This document shows, one piece after another, positions 35,961 through 43,002 of a stretch of 64,000 bases of DNA. The stretch is from Archangium lansingense (GTDB lineage Bacteria > Myxococcota > Myxococcia > Myxococcales > Myxococcaceae): positions 6,138,001 through 6,202,000 of the forward strand of contig NZ_JAPNKA010000001.1 of assembly GCF_026626635.1 (NCBI RefSeq), read 5' to 3'. The notes under the pieces were generated by a model. The model did not search any database. It was given only the letters and a program-made list of their open reading frames with translations, and was not told the origin of the DNA. Every line of letters begins with the position of its first letter. The first letter of the stretch is position 1. The translations under genes and the position numbers were made by a program.

Positions 35961-36931
35961 CCCCCGGCGCGCGAGAGCACCGAGCCCCGCCCGAAGCCCG
36001 TGGCGAGCGGCTGGATCAGTTCCTCGCGCGCACGTTTCCAGATCTGACGCGTTCGCGAATCCAGGGTCTCATCGAGGCCGGGCACGCTCAGGTCGATGGC
36101 AAGGCCGCCAAGGTCGCTCTGCGTCTTCGGGGCGGCGAGCTGCTCTCCCTCCAGATTCCCGCTCCCGTGGCAGCGGTGCCGGTAGCCGAGGAGCTGCCGC
36201 TCGCGGTGCTGCACGAGGACCGGGATCTCGTCGTGGTGGACAAGGCGGCGGGAATGGTGGTGCACCCAGGAGCAGGCCATGCCTCGGGGACGCTGGTCAA
36301 CGCGCTGCTGCACCGGGTGAAGGATCTGGCCGGGGTGGGCGGCGAGCTGCGCCCGGGCATCGTCCACCGGTTGGACAAGGACACCACGGGTTGCCTGGTG
36401 GTGGCCAAGCACGAGACGGCCCTGGTGGCGCTGCAGAAGGCCTTCAAGACGCGGGTAGTGGAGAAGACGTACCTGGCGCTGGTGCACGGGACGCCCAAGG
36501 CCGCCGAGGCGCGCATCGAGACGCTCTACGGCCGCCACCCGGTGCACCGCCAGCGCTTCACCGGCAAGGTGAAGGAGGGCAAGCCCGCCGTCACTGTCTA
36601 CCGGGTGCGCGAGGCCTTCGAGGACGCCGCGTTGGTGGAGGTGGATCTGCTCACTGGCCGCACGCATCAGATTCGCGCGCACCTGGCGGAGGCGGGCCAC
36701 CCGCTGCTGTGTGACAGCATGTACGGCGCGGGCCGCAAGGCGAAGGGAAGGGCGGCGGAGGCGCAGGAGGCGTTGGGCCGCCAGGCGCTGCATGCGTGGA
36801 AGCTGTCCTTCCCGCACCCGCGTACGGGCAAGGTGCTGCACGTAGAGGCGCCGCTGCCCGCGGACTTCACCGCCGCGCTGAAGCTGCTGCGTGCGAGTGG
36901 TGCTCCCACGCCCCGGAAAGGGAAGAAGTAG
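35954..36931 (+). CDS. RluA/RluD-family pseudouridine synthase
   Basis: This 325-residue cytoplasmic enzyme isomerises uridines in rRNA. The N-terminal S4 RNA-binding domain (LDQFLARTFPDLTRSRIQGL) is followed by the PSUS catalytic domain. Its active-site Asp lies in IVHRLDKDTTGCLVVAK; LTGRTHQIRAHL and HPLLCDSMYG complete the family motifs. An S4 domain plus HRLDKDTTG is the layout of RluD and of other RluA-type enzymes, so the exact target uridines are not certain. TTG 35954 is used because no in-frame ATG or GTG gives a full S4 domain. It overlaps the upstream small gene by 7 bases. Confidence 0.9.
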   Translation: MVAPGAREHRAPPEARGERLDQFLARTFPDLTRSRIQGLIEAGHAQVDGKAAKVALRLRGGELLSLQIPAPVAAVPVAEELPLAVLHEDRDLVVVDKAAGMVVHPGAGHASGTLVNALLHRVKDLAGVGGELRPGIVHRLDKDTTGCLVVAKHETALVALQKAFKTRVVEKTYLALVHGTPKAAEARIETLYGRHPVHRQRFTGKVKEGKPAVTVYRVREAFEDAALVEVDLLTGRTHQIRAHLAEAGHPLLCDSMYGAGRKAKGRAAEAQEALGRQALHAWKLSFPHPRTGKVLHVEAPLPADFTAALKLLRASGAPTPRKGKK

Positions 36932-36961
36932 TCCGGGGCGAGGGTTGTCCTGGACGCGAGA

Positions 36962-36985
36962 GGTGAGGCGGGGTTATGCCTCACC
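36962..36985 (+). terminator. Hairpin after the pseudouridine synthase gene
   Basis: A perfect 8-bp stem, GGTGAGGC at 36962-36969 and GCCTCACC at 36978-36985, has an 8-base loop. It lies 31 bases after the stop and before the riboswitch. No strong T-run follows, so termination is plausible rather than certain. Confidence 0.5.
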
Positions 36986-37019
36986 CTGTCTGGTGGGCTC
37001 ATTGGGGAGCGCGCTGGAC

Positions 37020-37061
37020 CCGGACGAGGTGCGCCGTACCCGGTCACGACAAGACGACGCC
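37020..37061 (+). promoter_or_regulatory. Guanidine-III (ykkC-III) riboswitch
   Basis: The 42-nt element just before the exporter's ribosome site matches the guanidine-III class that I recall from actinobacterial and proteobacterial SugE leaders. CCGGACGAGG opens it. The two CCGG arms at 37020-37023 and 37040-37043 pair as stem P1. GCGCCGT at 37031-37037 pairs with ACGACGC at 37054-37060 as the pseudoknot helix, with one C-A mismatch. CGACAAGA lies between. AAGGAG at 37066-37071 follows at once, so ligand binding would control ribosome access. Guanidinium should switch expression of the downstream Gdx-type exporter on. Confidence 0.82.
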
Positions 37062-37079
37062 TGAGAAGGAGTGTGCGTC

Positions 37080-37406
37080 ATGGCGTGGGTCATGCTCGTC
37101 GTCGCTGGTCTGCTCGAAATCTGCTGGGCCATTGGGCTCAAGTACACCGAAGGCTTCTCCCGTCCCATCCCCACCGTGCTGACGGTCGCGGCCATCATCG
37201 CCAGCATGGTGCTGCTCTCGCTGGCGGCGAAGAGCCTGCCCATCGGCACCGCCTACGCCATCTGGGTGGGCATCGGTGCCCTGGGGGCGGCGGTGCTGGG
37301 CATCTTCCTGTTCCGCGAGCCCATCACCCCCGCGCGCGTCTTCTTCCTGGCGATGCTGCTGACGTCCATCATCGGCTTGAAGCTCACGAGCGGCGGGGAG
37401 CACTGA
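37080..37406 (+). CDS. sugE: SMR-family guanidinium exporter (SugE/Gdx)
   Basis: This 108-residue, four-helix inner-membrane transporter belongs to the SugE/Gdx branch of small multidrug resistance proteins. The conserved Glu is E13 (AGLLEICWAIGLKY), with the WAIGLK segment typical of Gdx rather than EmrE. Other matching segments are AAKSLPIGTAYAIWVGIGA and the C-terminal SIIGLKLTS. ATG 37080 is preferred over GTG 37071, as AAGGAG lies eight bases before it. Gdx proteins work as dimers that export guanidinium in exchange for protons. The riboswitch in the leader supports exactly this function. The gene is followed by a hairpin shared with the convergent HD-GYP gene. Confidence 0.93.
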   Translation: MAWVMLVVAGLLEICWAIGLKYTEGFSRPIPTVLTVAAIIASMVLLSLAAKSLPIGTAYAIWVGIGALGAAVLGIFLFREPITPARVFFLAMLLTSIIGLKLTSGGEH

Positions 37407-37418
37407 CTCCCGAGGCGC

Positions 37419-37442
37419 GGGAGGTGTGACTACACGCCTCCC
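37419..37442. terminator. Bidirectional hairpin between convergent genes
   Basis: GGGAGG at 37419-37424 pairs with CCTCCC at 37437-37442, with additional TGT/ACA pairing inside. It lies between the exporter stop and the stop of the minus-strand HD-GYP-like gene, whose last codons are part of it. It probably ends both transcripts. Confidence 0.5.
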
Positions 37443-38746
37443 AGCGTCATCGTCTGCTGGCGGCGGCTCAGCACCTTCACCGGCTGGATCGCCATCACCC
37501 GCATGAAGACCTGGAGCAGCTCCGGGTCGAACTTGTTGCGCATCTCCGTCCACATCAGCATCAGCGCCACCTCGGGGCCGTAGGCATCGCGGTACGGCCG
37601 CCTCGACGTCAGTGCGTCGTAGGCGTCGCAGATGGCGAGGATCTTCGCGTACACCCCGAGGCTCGTCTTCGGGATGATCATCTCGATGTTGCCTCGGCCG
37701 TCCCGGACTGCCGTGCCGAAGTCCGCCTTGTGCTCGAACGTCGTCACCACGCGCAGCAGCGTCGAGCGCGTGAAGCCCTTCTCCATCAGGATGTTGCGGA
37801 TGGAGATGAGCGGCGCCTTCTTGATGAGCGCCTTCTCCTCGCTGCTCAGCGCGCCCTTCTTGGTGGACAGCTCCTCCGGCAGCGTCACCATGCCCGCATC
37901 GTGGAAGAGCGCGGTGTAGCCGAGGTCTCTCAGCTGTGCCTTGGTCAGCCCTAGCTCCATGCCGAACACGATGCTCATCAGGCACACATTCACCTGGTGG
38001 TACACGAGGTAGTCCACCTCGCTCTTCTTGAGCGTGGTCATCCCCAGGAAGTGCGTCTTCTGCTCGTAGGAGACGTCCACGAAGTCCTGGACGATCCGCA
38101 GCGCCTTGGCCGTGTTCAGCGGCTTGCCGGCCTGCACGGACTCCAGGTACTTCGACAGGAAGAACACCGCGCGCGAGTAGACCGTCATCGCGTACTTCTT
38201 GCGATCCACCTTCTGGTCGTCCGGGTTGGCCAGCTCGTCCCGGTTGAGCTTCTCCTTCAGCTTGGAGAAGCGGGTGACCTTCATGTTGAGCAGCTTGCGG
38301 CCCGCCAGCCCCTCCTCCTCCGCCGCCGCCGCCTGGTCCTTGCTGAAGATCCAGATGAAGTTCTTCAGGTCCGGCACCGTGACGGGCTTGTTGAGCGAGA
38401 TGCCGCCCACGTCCTTGGCCCGCATCTCCCCCAGCAGGTAGCGCTGGTTGTCGATGGAGTTCAGGTCCACCTTCACCAGCATGTTGTTGAGGTAGAAGGA
38501 GTCCTTGACGCCCACCAGCTCCAGCCGGCCTTCCTTGGAGATGATCTGGTTGACGATGTCCTGGAGCTGCAGCAGCGGCTTCTCGAAGACCGCGTTCTCC
38601 GGGTCGTACATCTTCACCGAGCGGATCAGCATGTACAGGCCCGACACCAGGCCGCGCGCCAGGGTCTGCAGCTTCTCCGAGTAGCCGCGGCCAAACTCGC
38701 CGACGTTCTCTTCCTGGCCCTGGGTGACCTTCAGGTTGTCCAGCAT
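37430..38746 (-). CDS. HD-GYP-like domain protein
   Basis: This 438-residue cytoplasmic protein has an N-terminal region of about 200 residues with no clear family. The C-terminal HD-type domain has FHDAGMV with its His-Asp pair, an upstream YHQVNVCLM, a later FEHKADFG and the HD-GYP-like CDAYDALTSRRPYRDA. The GYP triplet itself is not intact, so cyclic-di-GMP hydrolysis is uncertain and the domain may bind or act on another substrate. ATG 38746 is chosen because upstream sequence overlaps the HEAT gene. It begins five bases after the HEAT gene stop, so the two form an operon and probably one functional unit. Confidence 0.8.
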   Translation of the reverse strand: MLDNLKVTQGQEENVGEFGRGYSEKLQTLARGLVSGLYMLIRSVKMYDPENAVFEKPLLQLQDIVNQIISKEGRLELVGVKDSFYLNNMLVKVDLNSIDNQRYLLGEMRAKDVGGISLNKPVTVPDLKNFIWIFSKDQAAAAEEEGLAGRKLLNMKVTRFSKLKEKLNRDELANPDDQKVDRKKYAMTVYSRAVFFLSKYLESVQAGKPLNTAKALRIVQDFVDVSYEQKTHFLGMTTLKKSEVDYLVYHQVNVCLMSIVFGMELGLTKAQLRDLGYTALFHDAGMVTLPEELSTKKGALSSEEKALIKKAPLISIRNILMEKGFTRSTLLRVVTTFEHKADFGTAVRDGRGNIEMIIPKTSLGVYAKILAICDAYDALTSRRPYRDAYGPEVALMLMWTEMRNKFDPELLQVFMRVMAIQPVKVLSRRQQTMTLGGV

Positions 38747-38751
38747 GGCTC

Positions 38752-40518
38752 TCAGGCCTCCTCGGTGTTGGACGTCTCGCCGAACAGCGTCTTCTTCGTC
38801 TGGTACATGGCCTTGCGCGCGGCGTTGAGCACTTCGATGGGCTGGCTCTTGTCCTCCACCACGCCCTGCAAGGCCTTGTACGAGGGGATGCAGCACGCGC
38901 CCGCCAGCCCAGCAACGGCCAGCAGCTTGTCCTCCATCACCTTCTTCTTATTGAGCAGCGTGGGCTTCACCGCGATGATCTGCAGCAGCATCGAGATGGC
39001 CCCGGGCAGCCCCGTGGCGCCCAGCGCCGTGTAGATGGCCGTGCGCTCCTCGATGCTCTTCTTCTCGAAGTTGGCATCCTTCATCAGCCGCACCAGGTCC
39101 ACGTAGGCCTTGTCCCGATCGAACTCGGGCAGCAGCCGGGCCGCCAGCATGCGCACCTGGGCGGCAGGATCATTGACCGCATCGAGGATGAGCTTGCGCG
39201 CCTCGGCGGTGCGGCCTCGGGCGATGATGTTCATCACCTCCAGCTTCACCGCGAGGTTCTTGTTGAGCATCACCAGGCCGAACATCTTCACCCGGTCCGG
39301 ATGGTTGCTCTTCTCCAGGATGTAGACCATGTCGCGCACGGTCTGCGGCCGCTCGGACTCCAGCCGCTGCACGAAGGGCTGCGGGTTCTCCTGCGCGAAG
39401 CGCGCCAAGGCGTCGCACAGCAGCAGGCGGTTCTCCGGCAGCTCAATCGTCTCCAGCGCGTTGAGCAGCGAGAACACGGTGGTGTTGTCCAACGCCTGGA
39501 GGTAGCGGGTGATGTCCACCGGGTGCTTCGGGCGTGTCGTCTTGAGCATCTCCGCCAGACGCATCACCCGCTGCTCCTCGCCCATCTTCAGGATGAAGTG
39601 GGACAGCAGCGAGCCGATGCTGCCGCGGGGCTCGCGCTGCGCCAGGGAGCGGAGCTTGAGGACCATCTGGTTGAGGGTGCCGTAGTCGTCCTGGATGAGC
39701 ATGGCATCCAGGAGCTGGACGAAGACCTCCTCCAGCAGCGCCGAGTCGTCCACGCCGCCTTCGATCACCTGGAAGATGGCGCTCACCAGCTTGGGGAAGA
39801 GTCGGGAGCTCTCCTCCTCGGTGATTTCCCGCTGGAGCCGGGCCTTGAGATCGTCCGAGGCGTAGTTGCCGGCCACCACCAGGCCGCGCATCTGCTCCAC
39901 GCCTTCCAGCTTGGAGTCCAGGTCCTCCGCGCTCACGCGGGCGAAGCGCAGGTAGTCGTCCGAGTTCGTCTTGAGGCGCGAGTAGAGGTAGCCGACCACC
40001 TTGTCGACCTCGACCTCGACCTCCGCCTCGGAGACCTCGTCCATCTTGAAGCCTTCGACGACCACGTACTCGACGTGCTCCAGGCCCGCTCTCCAGAGCT
40101 GGGCGAGCACGTCCTCGGCGCCGCGCTCGGGCTCGGACAGGGCGACGAGCGTGAACGTCACCAGCTCCGCGACCGTGAGGCCCGGCCGGAAGATGAGCTG
40201 CCGGATGCCGTCCCGGAAGAACTTGTAGGGCAGCGGCGTGTCCTCGGAGAAGGTTGGCTCGCCGTGCAGCATGAAGTTCTGCTGCTCCACCTTGAGGGAC
40301 AGCGGGCCGTGCTTCTCCGTGTACGCGGCGAGGGCCTCGGTGGCCCGGGTGAGGAACTCGGGGAACCGGGCCTCGTTGTGCCGGTACATGCCGATCTGCT
40401 TGATGCCTTTGAGCAGATGGAAGGTGAAGTTGCGGGCTGCCTCCAGCTTCTCCAGGACGGCGGGGTCCGTCGCGGGGGCCTGGGCGGCGCTACTGGCGGT
40501 CTGTGCCTGGGGGGCCAT
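38752..40518 (-). CDS. HEAT-like repeat protein
   Basis: This 588-residue cytoplasmic protein has no signal or membrane segment. The second half is a helical-repeat array of the HEAT type (LKLEVMNIIARGRTAEARK, AQVRMLAARLLPEF), suited to protein binding. The first 250 residues are acidic and helical, with a VEVEVDKVVGYLY segment. No enzyme motif is seen. It is the first gene of the pair with the HD-GYP-like gene, and a related N-terminal phrase (NVGE/LVSGLYMLIRSVKMY against LLKGIKQIGMYRHNEARF) hints that both share an ancestral N-terminal module. The start at 40518 avoids a 50-residue upstream extension lacking conserved features. Confidence 0.78.
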   Translation of the reverse strand: MAPQAQTASSAAQAPATDPAVLEKLEAARNFTFHLLKGIKQIGMYRHNEARFPEFLTRATEALAAYTEKHGPLSLKVEQQNFMLHGEPTFSEDTPLPYKFFRDGIRQLIFRPGLTVAELVTFTLVALSEPERGAEDVLAQLWRAGLEHVEYVVVEGFKMDEVSEAEVEVEVDKVVGYLYSRLKTNSDDYLRFARVSAEDLDSKLEGVEQMRGLVVAGNYASDDLKARLQREITEEESSRLFPKLVSAIFQVIEGGVDDSALLEEVFVQLLDAMLIQDDYGTLNQMVLKLRSLAQREPRGSIGSLLSHFILKMGEEQRVMRLAEMLKTTRPKHPVDITRYLQALDNTTVFSLLNALETIELPENRLLLCDALARFAQENPQPFVQRLESERPQTVRDMVYILEKSNHPDRVKMFGLVMLNKNLAVKLEVMNIIARGRTAEARKLILDAVNDPAAQVRMLAARLLPEFDRDKAYVDLVRLMKDANFEKKSIEERTAIYTALGATGLPGAISMLLQIIAVKPTLLNKKKVMEDKLLAVAGLAGACCIPSYKALQGVVEDKSQPIEVLNAARKAMYQTKKTLFGETSNTEEA

Positions 40519-40798
40519 GACGTCCTTGGATGGGCGAGCGGGGGCGGGGGAGAGTTCAGTGTACCCCGTTTCTTCCCGTTTCGCCTCACGGGAAACGTCA
40601 GGAACCCGAGGGGTTTTGCCGACTCTGGGCCCGAAGGGGTTACTCCGCGTGTAGGGTCTGTGCACCCTTCCTCTCTCAGGGTGGAGGGGCCATGGCGGGG
40701 CGCGCTTTGAGGGGATTCCGCAGTGTGGGAGCGTCTACCCATTGGCTCCCGGACGGGAGTGGGAGAGAGATGCGGATGGTGTGCAGGAGGGACGAGCC

Positions 40799-41443
40799 GT
40801 GACAACCGCCGGAAACATCATGCGGAGCAGGGCTCTGCTGACGAGCGAGAGCTTGCGGTACACCCCGGGAAGCGTGCTGGGCCACCGCATCGTCTCGCTG
40901 CGAGGAGACGGTTTCATCGGGGTGGCGGCCGCGACGAGCGCCTCCGAGTACGTCGTCCTCCTGCTCCCGGGGGTCACGCTGCTGCGCGAGCGCAAACCGG
41001 ACACCAGCGTAGGGGAGGCCGTGTTCTGCGAGGCCCAGGTCCAGCGCAGCACGCTGGTGCTCACCATCAACGTCGCATGGCGCGAGTCCCCGGCCACGCC
41101 TCAGCAGTGGCGCGACACCTTCGCGGAGGACCTGGAGATCGAGAGGAAGTCGGCCGCGTTCCGCGAGAAGCTGGAGTTCGTGGACGTGCCCGAGGCGTTC
41201 AGGGACCTGCCCGACCGTGTCGTCCGCCGCTATGCACCGAGATCGAACCTGTTGCGGCTGTTCCAGGACGTCTGGCTGGGGGCGTCCCGCATCAACTTCG
41301 AGATCATGGCCTCCGTCGACAGGCCGGAGGACACGGCCCCCCGGGGGTTGGATCCGATCGTCGAGCAGGCCGAGGTCTTCGTGGACCGGGACCTCATCCA
41401 CACCTGGCCGGGGCTCGAGCCCGGGTCTGTGAAGGATCCGTGA
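40799..41443 (+). CDS. Hypothetical cytoplasmic protein
   Basis: This 214-residue protein has no signal peptide or membrane helix. A GTG at 40799 with GGAGGG seven bases upstream sets the start; ATG 40820 is the alternative. Visible features are a strand-rich start (VLGHRIVSLRGDGFIGVAAA) and a long charged helical middle (DLEIERKSAAFREKLEFVD). I do not recognise a family. It lies divergent from the HEAT gene with 280 bases between, and its stop is six bases before the stop of the convergent gene at 41450. Confidence 0.6.
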   Translation: MTTAGNIMRSRALLTSESLRYTPGSVLGHRIVSLRGDGFIGVAAATSASEYVVLLLPGVTLLRERKPDTSVGEAVFCEAQVQRSTLVLTINVAWRESPATPQQWRDTFAEDLEIERKSAAFREKLEFVDVPEAFRDLPDRVVRRYAPRSNLLRLFQDVWLGASRINFEIMASVDRPEDTAPRGLDPIVEQAEVFVDRDLIHTWPGLEPGSVKDP

Positions 41444-41449
41444 GAAGAA

Positions 41450-42247
41450 CTACTCGTCCTCGCGCTTCCTGCCACCGCTGAGCCGTTCCAGTCCTGCCCG
41501 TCTCTCCTCCGCCAGATCGTCGGCCAGGGTGAACGGGTAGATGGCTCGGCGGTTCACGTTCTTCCAGCAGGCCGCCACGTGGTGCTTGCCGTCGATGGTA
41601 ATGAAGGCGTGCCTTGGCGGGTCGGGGAGGGCGGCGAGCCAAGCCTCGGCCTGCTCACGCGTGTCGAATGTGGCTACCACTGGTGGAAGACCTTTTTCCA
41701 GCCGGTTTTCGATGAATTCGGCCACGACCGGATAGGGAGCGAAAGGCCACTCCCTGTCTTCACGAGTCGCGGATACCACGTGGTATTCATCACCAATCAA
41801 CACCCTGGCCTTGTAGGGCGGAACGGTCTGGTGCTCCAACCAGGCATCGGCTTGCTCGAGCGTCTCGAACGCGGCGATCACGGGCGGAAGCGTGCTGCTT
41901 CTCCAGTAGCCCAGATAATCCTCAAGCCCCTCGTGCTGGCCAGAAGACTCGATGAAGACGAGTGCGTCACTGGCGCCCCGCAGGGTTTCCTTGTCTTCGG
42001 CGGATTGCGTCTGGGCCCGCCGTTGCTCAAGGTAATGAATCACATCGGCGAAGGCGAGTGACCGCACATGCCCTGGCTGCAGGCCCTTGCGGAAATCCTC
42101 GAAACGATAGAGCTGTCCGGTGTTGGAGAGAAACGCAACGGCGCCGCTGGCGATCTGGAGGAGTTTCCTTTCCTCAGCGGAGCGGTTGTTGCGCCGGTAT
42201 TCGAGAAGCAGCAGAACCGCGTCGCCCAGAGGATTGTCGGAGCTCAC
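41450..42247 (-). CDS. Cytoplasmic duplicated-domain protein, possible immunity partner
   Basis: This 265-residue protein has no signal peptide. Two copies of a unit of about 55 residues lie in tandem: PPVIAAFETLEQADAWL with a later GDEYHVVSATREDRE, and PPVVATFDTREQAEAWL with a later DGKHHVAACWKNVNR. The N-terminal half is helical. I do not recognise a named family. It starts in an ATGA overlap with the lipoprotein gene before it, so it is made together with that protein. The arrangement (exported lipoprotein first, cytoplasmic partner second) resembles toxin/immunity cassettes, but this is inference. Confidence 0.65.
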   Translation of the reverse strand: MSSDNPLGDAVLLLLEYRRNNRSAEERKLLQIASGAVAFLSNTGQLYRFEDFRKGLQPGHVRSLAFADVIHYLEQRRAQTQSAEDKETLRGASDALVFIESSGQHEGLEDYLGYWRSSTLPPVIAAFETLEQADAWLEHQTVPPYKARVLIGDEYHVVSATREDREWPFAPYPVVAEFIENRLEKGLPPVVATFDTREQAEAWLAALPDPPRHAFITIDGKHHVAACWKNVNRRAIYPFTLADDLAEERRAGLERLSGGRKREDE

Positions 42248-42924
42248 TGAAACGCCTCCGCGAGGTGGGGCTCAGCGGGAACATCAGGCGACGTCAGGAG
42301 AAAAGCGGGTGCCAGTATCAGGATTCCCACGCTGCTCATGACGACGTAGAAAACCACGCCCGTGATGATGACGGCGCCACCTACGGAGAGTTCTTCCTTG
42401 TGGCGCTTCAGCCAATCGACAGCCTCGCCGGTAGCTCGAAATTCGAGAGGTTCCACAGCCTGTCGCGTGAGTCTTCTGCGGCAGTCGTTGCTCTCCTTGC
42501 GACACTCATCCGCGCAATACGCATTCAGGGCGGCTCGCGCATTCTTGTAACTGGCAATGTAGTGCTCGGCGTGTGGTGGAAGAGGGCTTCTATTGCACCT
42601 CTTCGTGCATTGATCCCACACTTCAAAGCAGGTTTCGTCAATCTGGTCGTCATCCATTGACGTACTTGTCCGCTTGAGGGAGCCGCCGATACCTACCGTT
42701 CCAAGCAGGTGCTGATACTGCTGCAGGTCAAAGTCCTCGAGCGGCTTCCAGTTGTGCGTCACCCGCCCGTCCGGCGTCCCCTGGATGACGAGTACGAATC
42801 TGCCCAGGTCGTGCGGGCCGGTGGGACCTCGGGTCGCCGTCACAGGCCTGGTCGCCGTGCAGGAGACGAGGAGAAGAGCGAGGCTCGATGCCGTGAGCTT
42901 CTGCGGGAGGGTTGTGATGCCCAT
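42244..42924 (-). CDS. Cys-rich lipoprotein with C-terminal membrane helix
   Basis: This 226-residue protein has a signal peptide with lipobox LLLVSC and a conserved-looking block VTHNWKPLEDFDL. A Cys cluster carries pairs in helices (CFEVWDQCTKRC and CADECRKESNDC). Near the end AVDWLKRHKEELSVGG leads into a long hydrophobic stretch (VVFYVVMSSVGILILAPAFL). The layout looks modular, with a fixed frame around a variable Cys core. GC is lower than usual here: 33 of 60 bases from 42301. It overlaps its partner gene by four bases. A SitA-like delivered toxin is one reading; a plain envelope lipoprotein is another. Confidence 0.65.
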   Translation of the reverse strand: MGITTLPQKLTASSLALLLVSCTATRPVTATRGPTGPHDLGRFVLVIQGTPDGRVTHNWKPLEDFDLQQYQHLLGTVGIGGSLKRTSTSMDDDQIDETCFEVWDQCTKRCNRSPLPPHAEHYIASYKNARAALNAYCADECRKESNDCRRRLTRQAVEPLEFRATGEAVDWLKRHKEELSVGGAVIITGVVFYVVMSSVGILILAPAFLLTSPDVPAEPHLAEAFQ

Positions 42925-43002
42925 GTCGTGCGCGTGTAGTACATGGGCACCATGACGTCCAAGAGAAAGGGATAAGCGCCCGTGCTTCTCCTGCTGCGTG
43001 GG

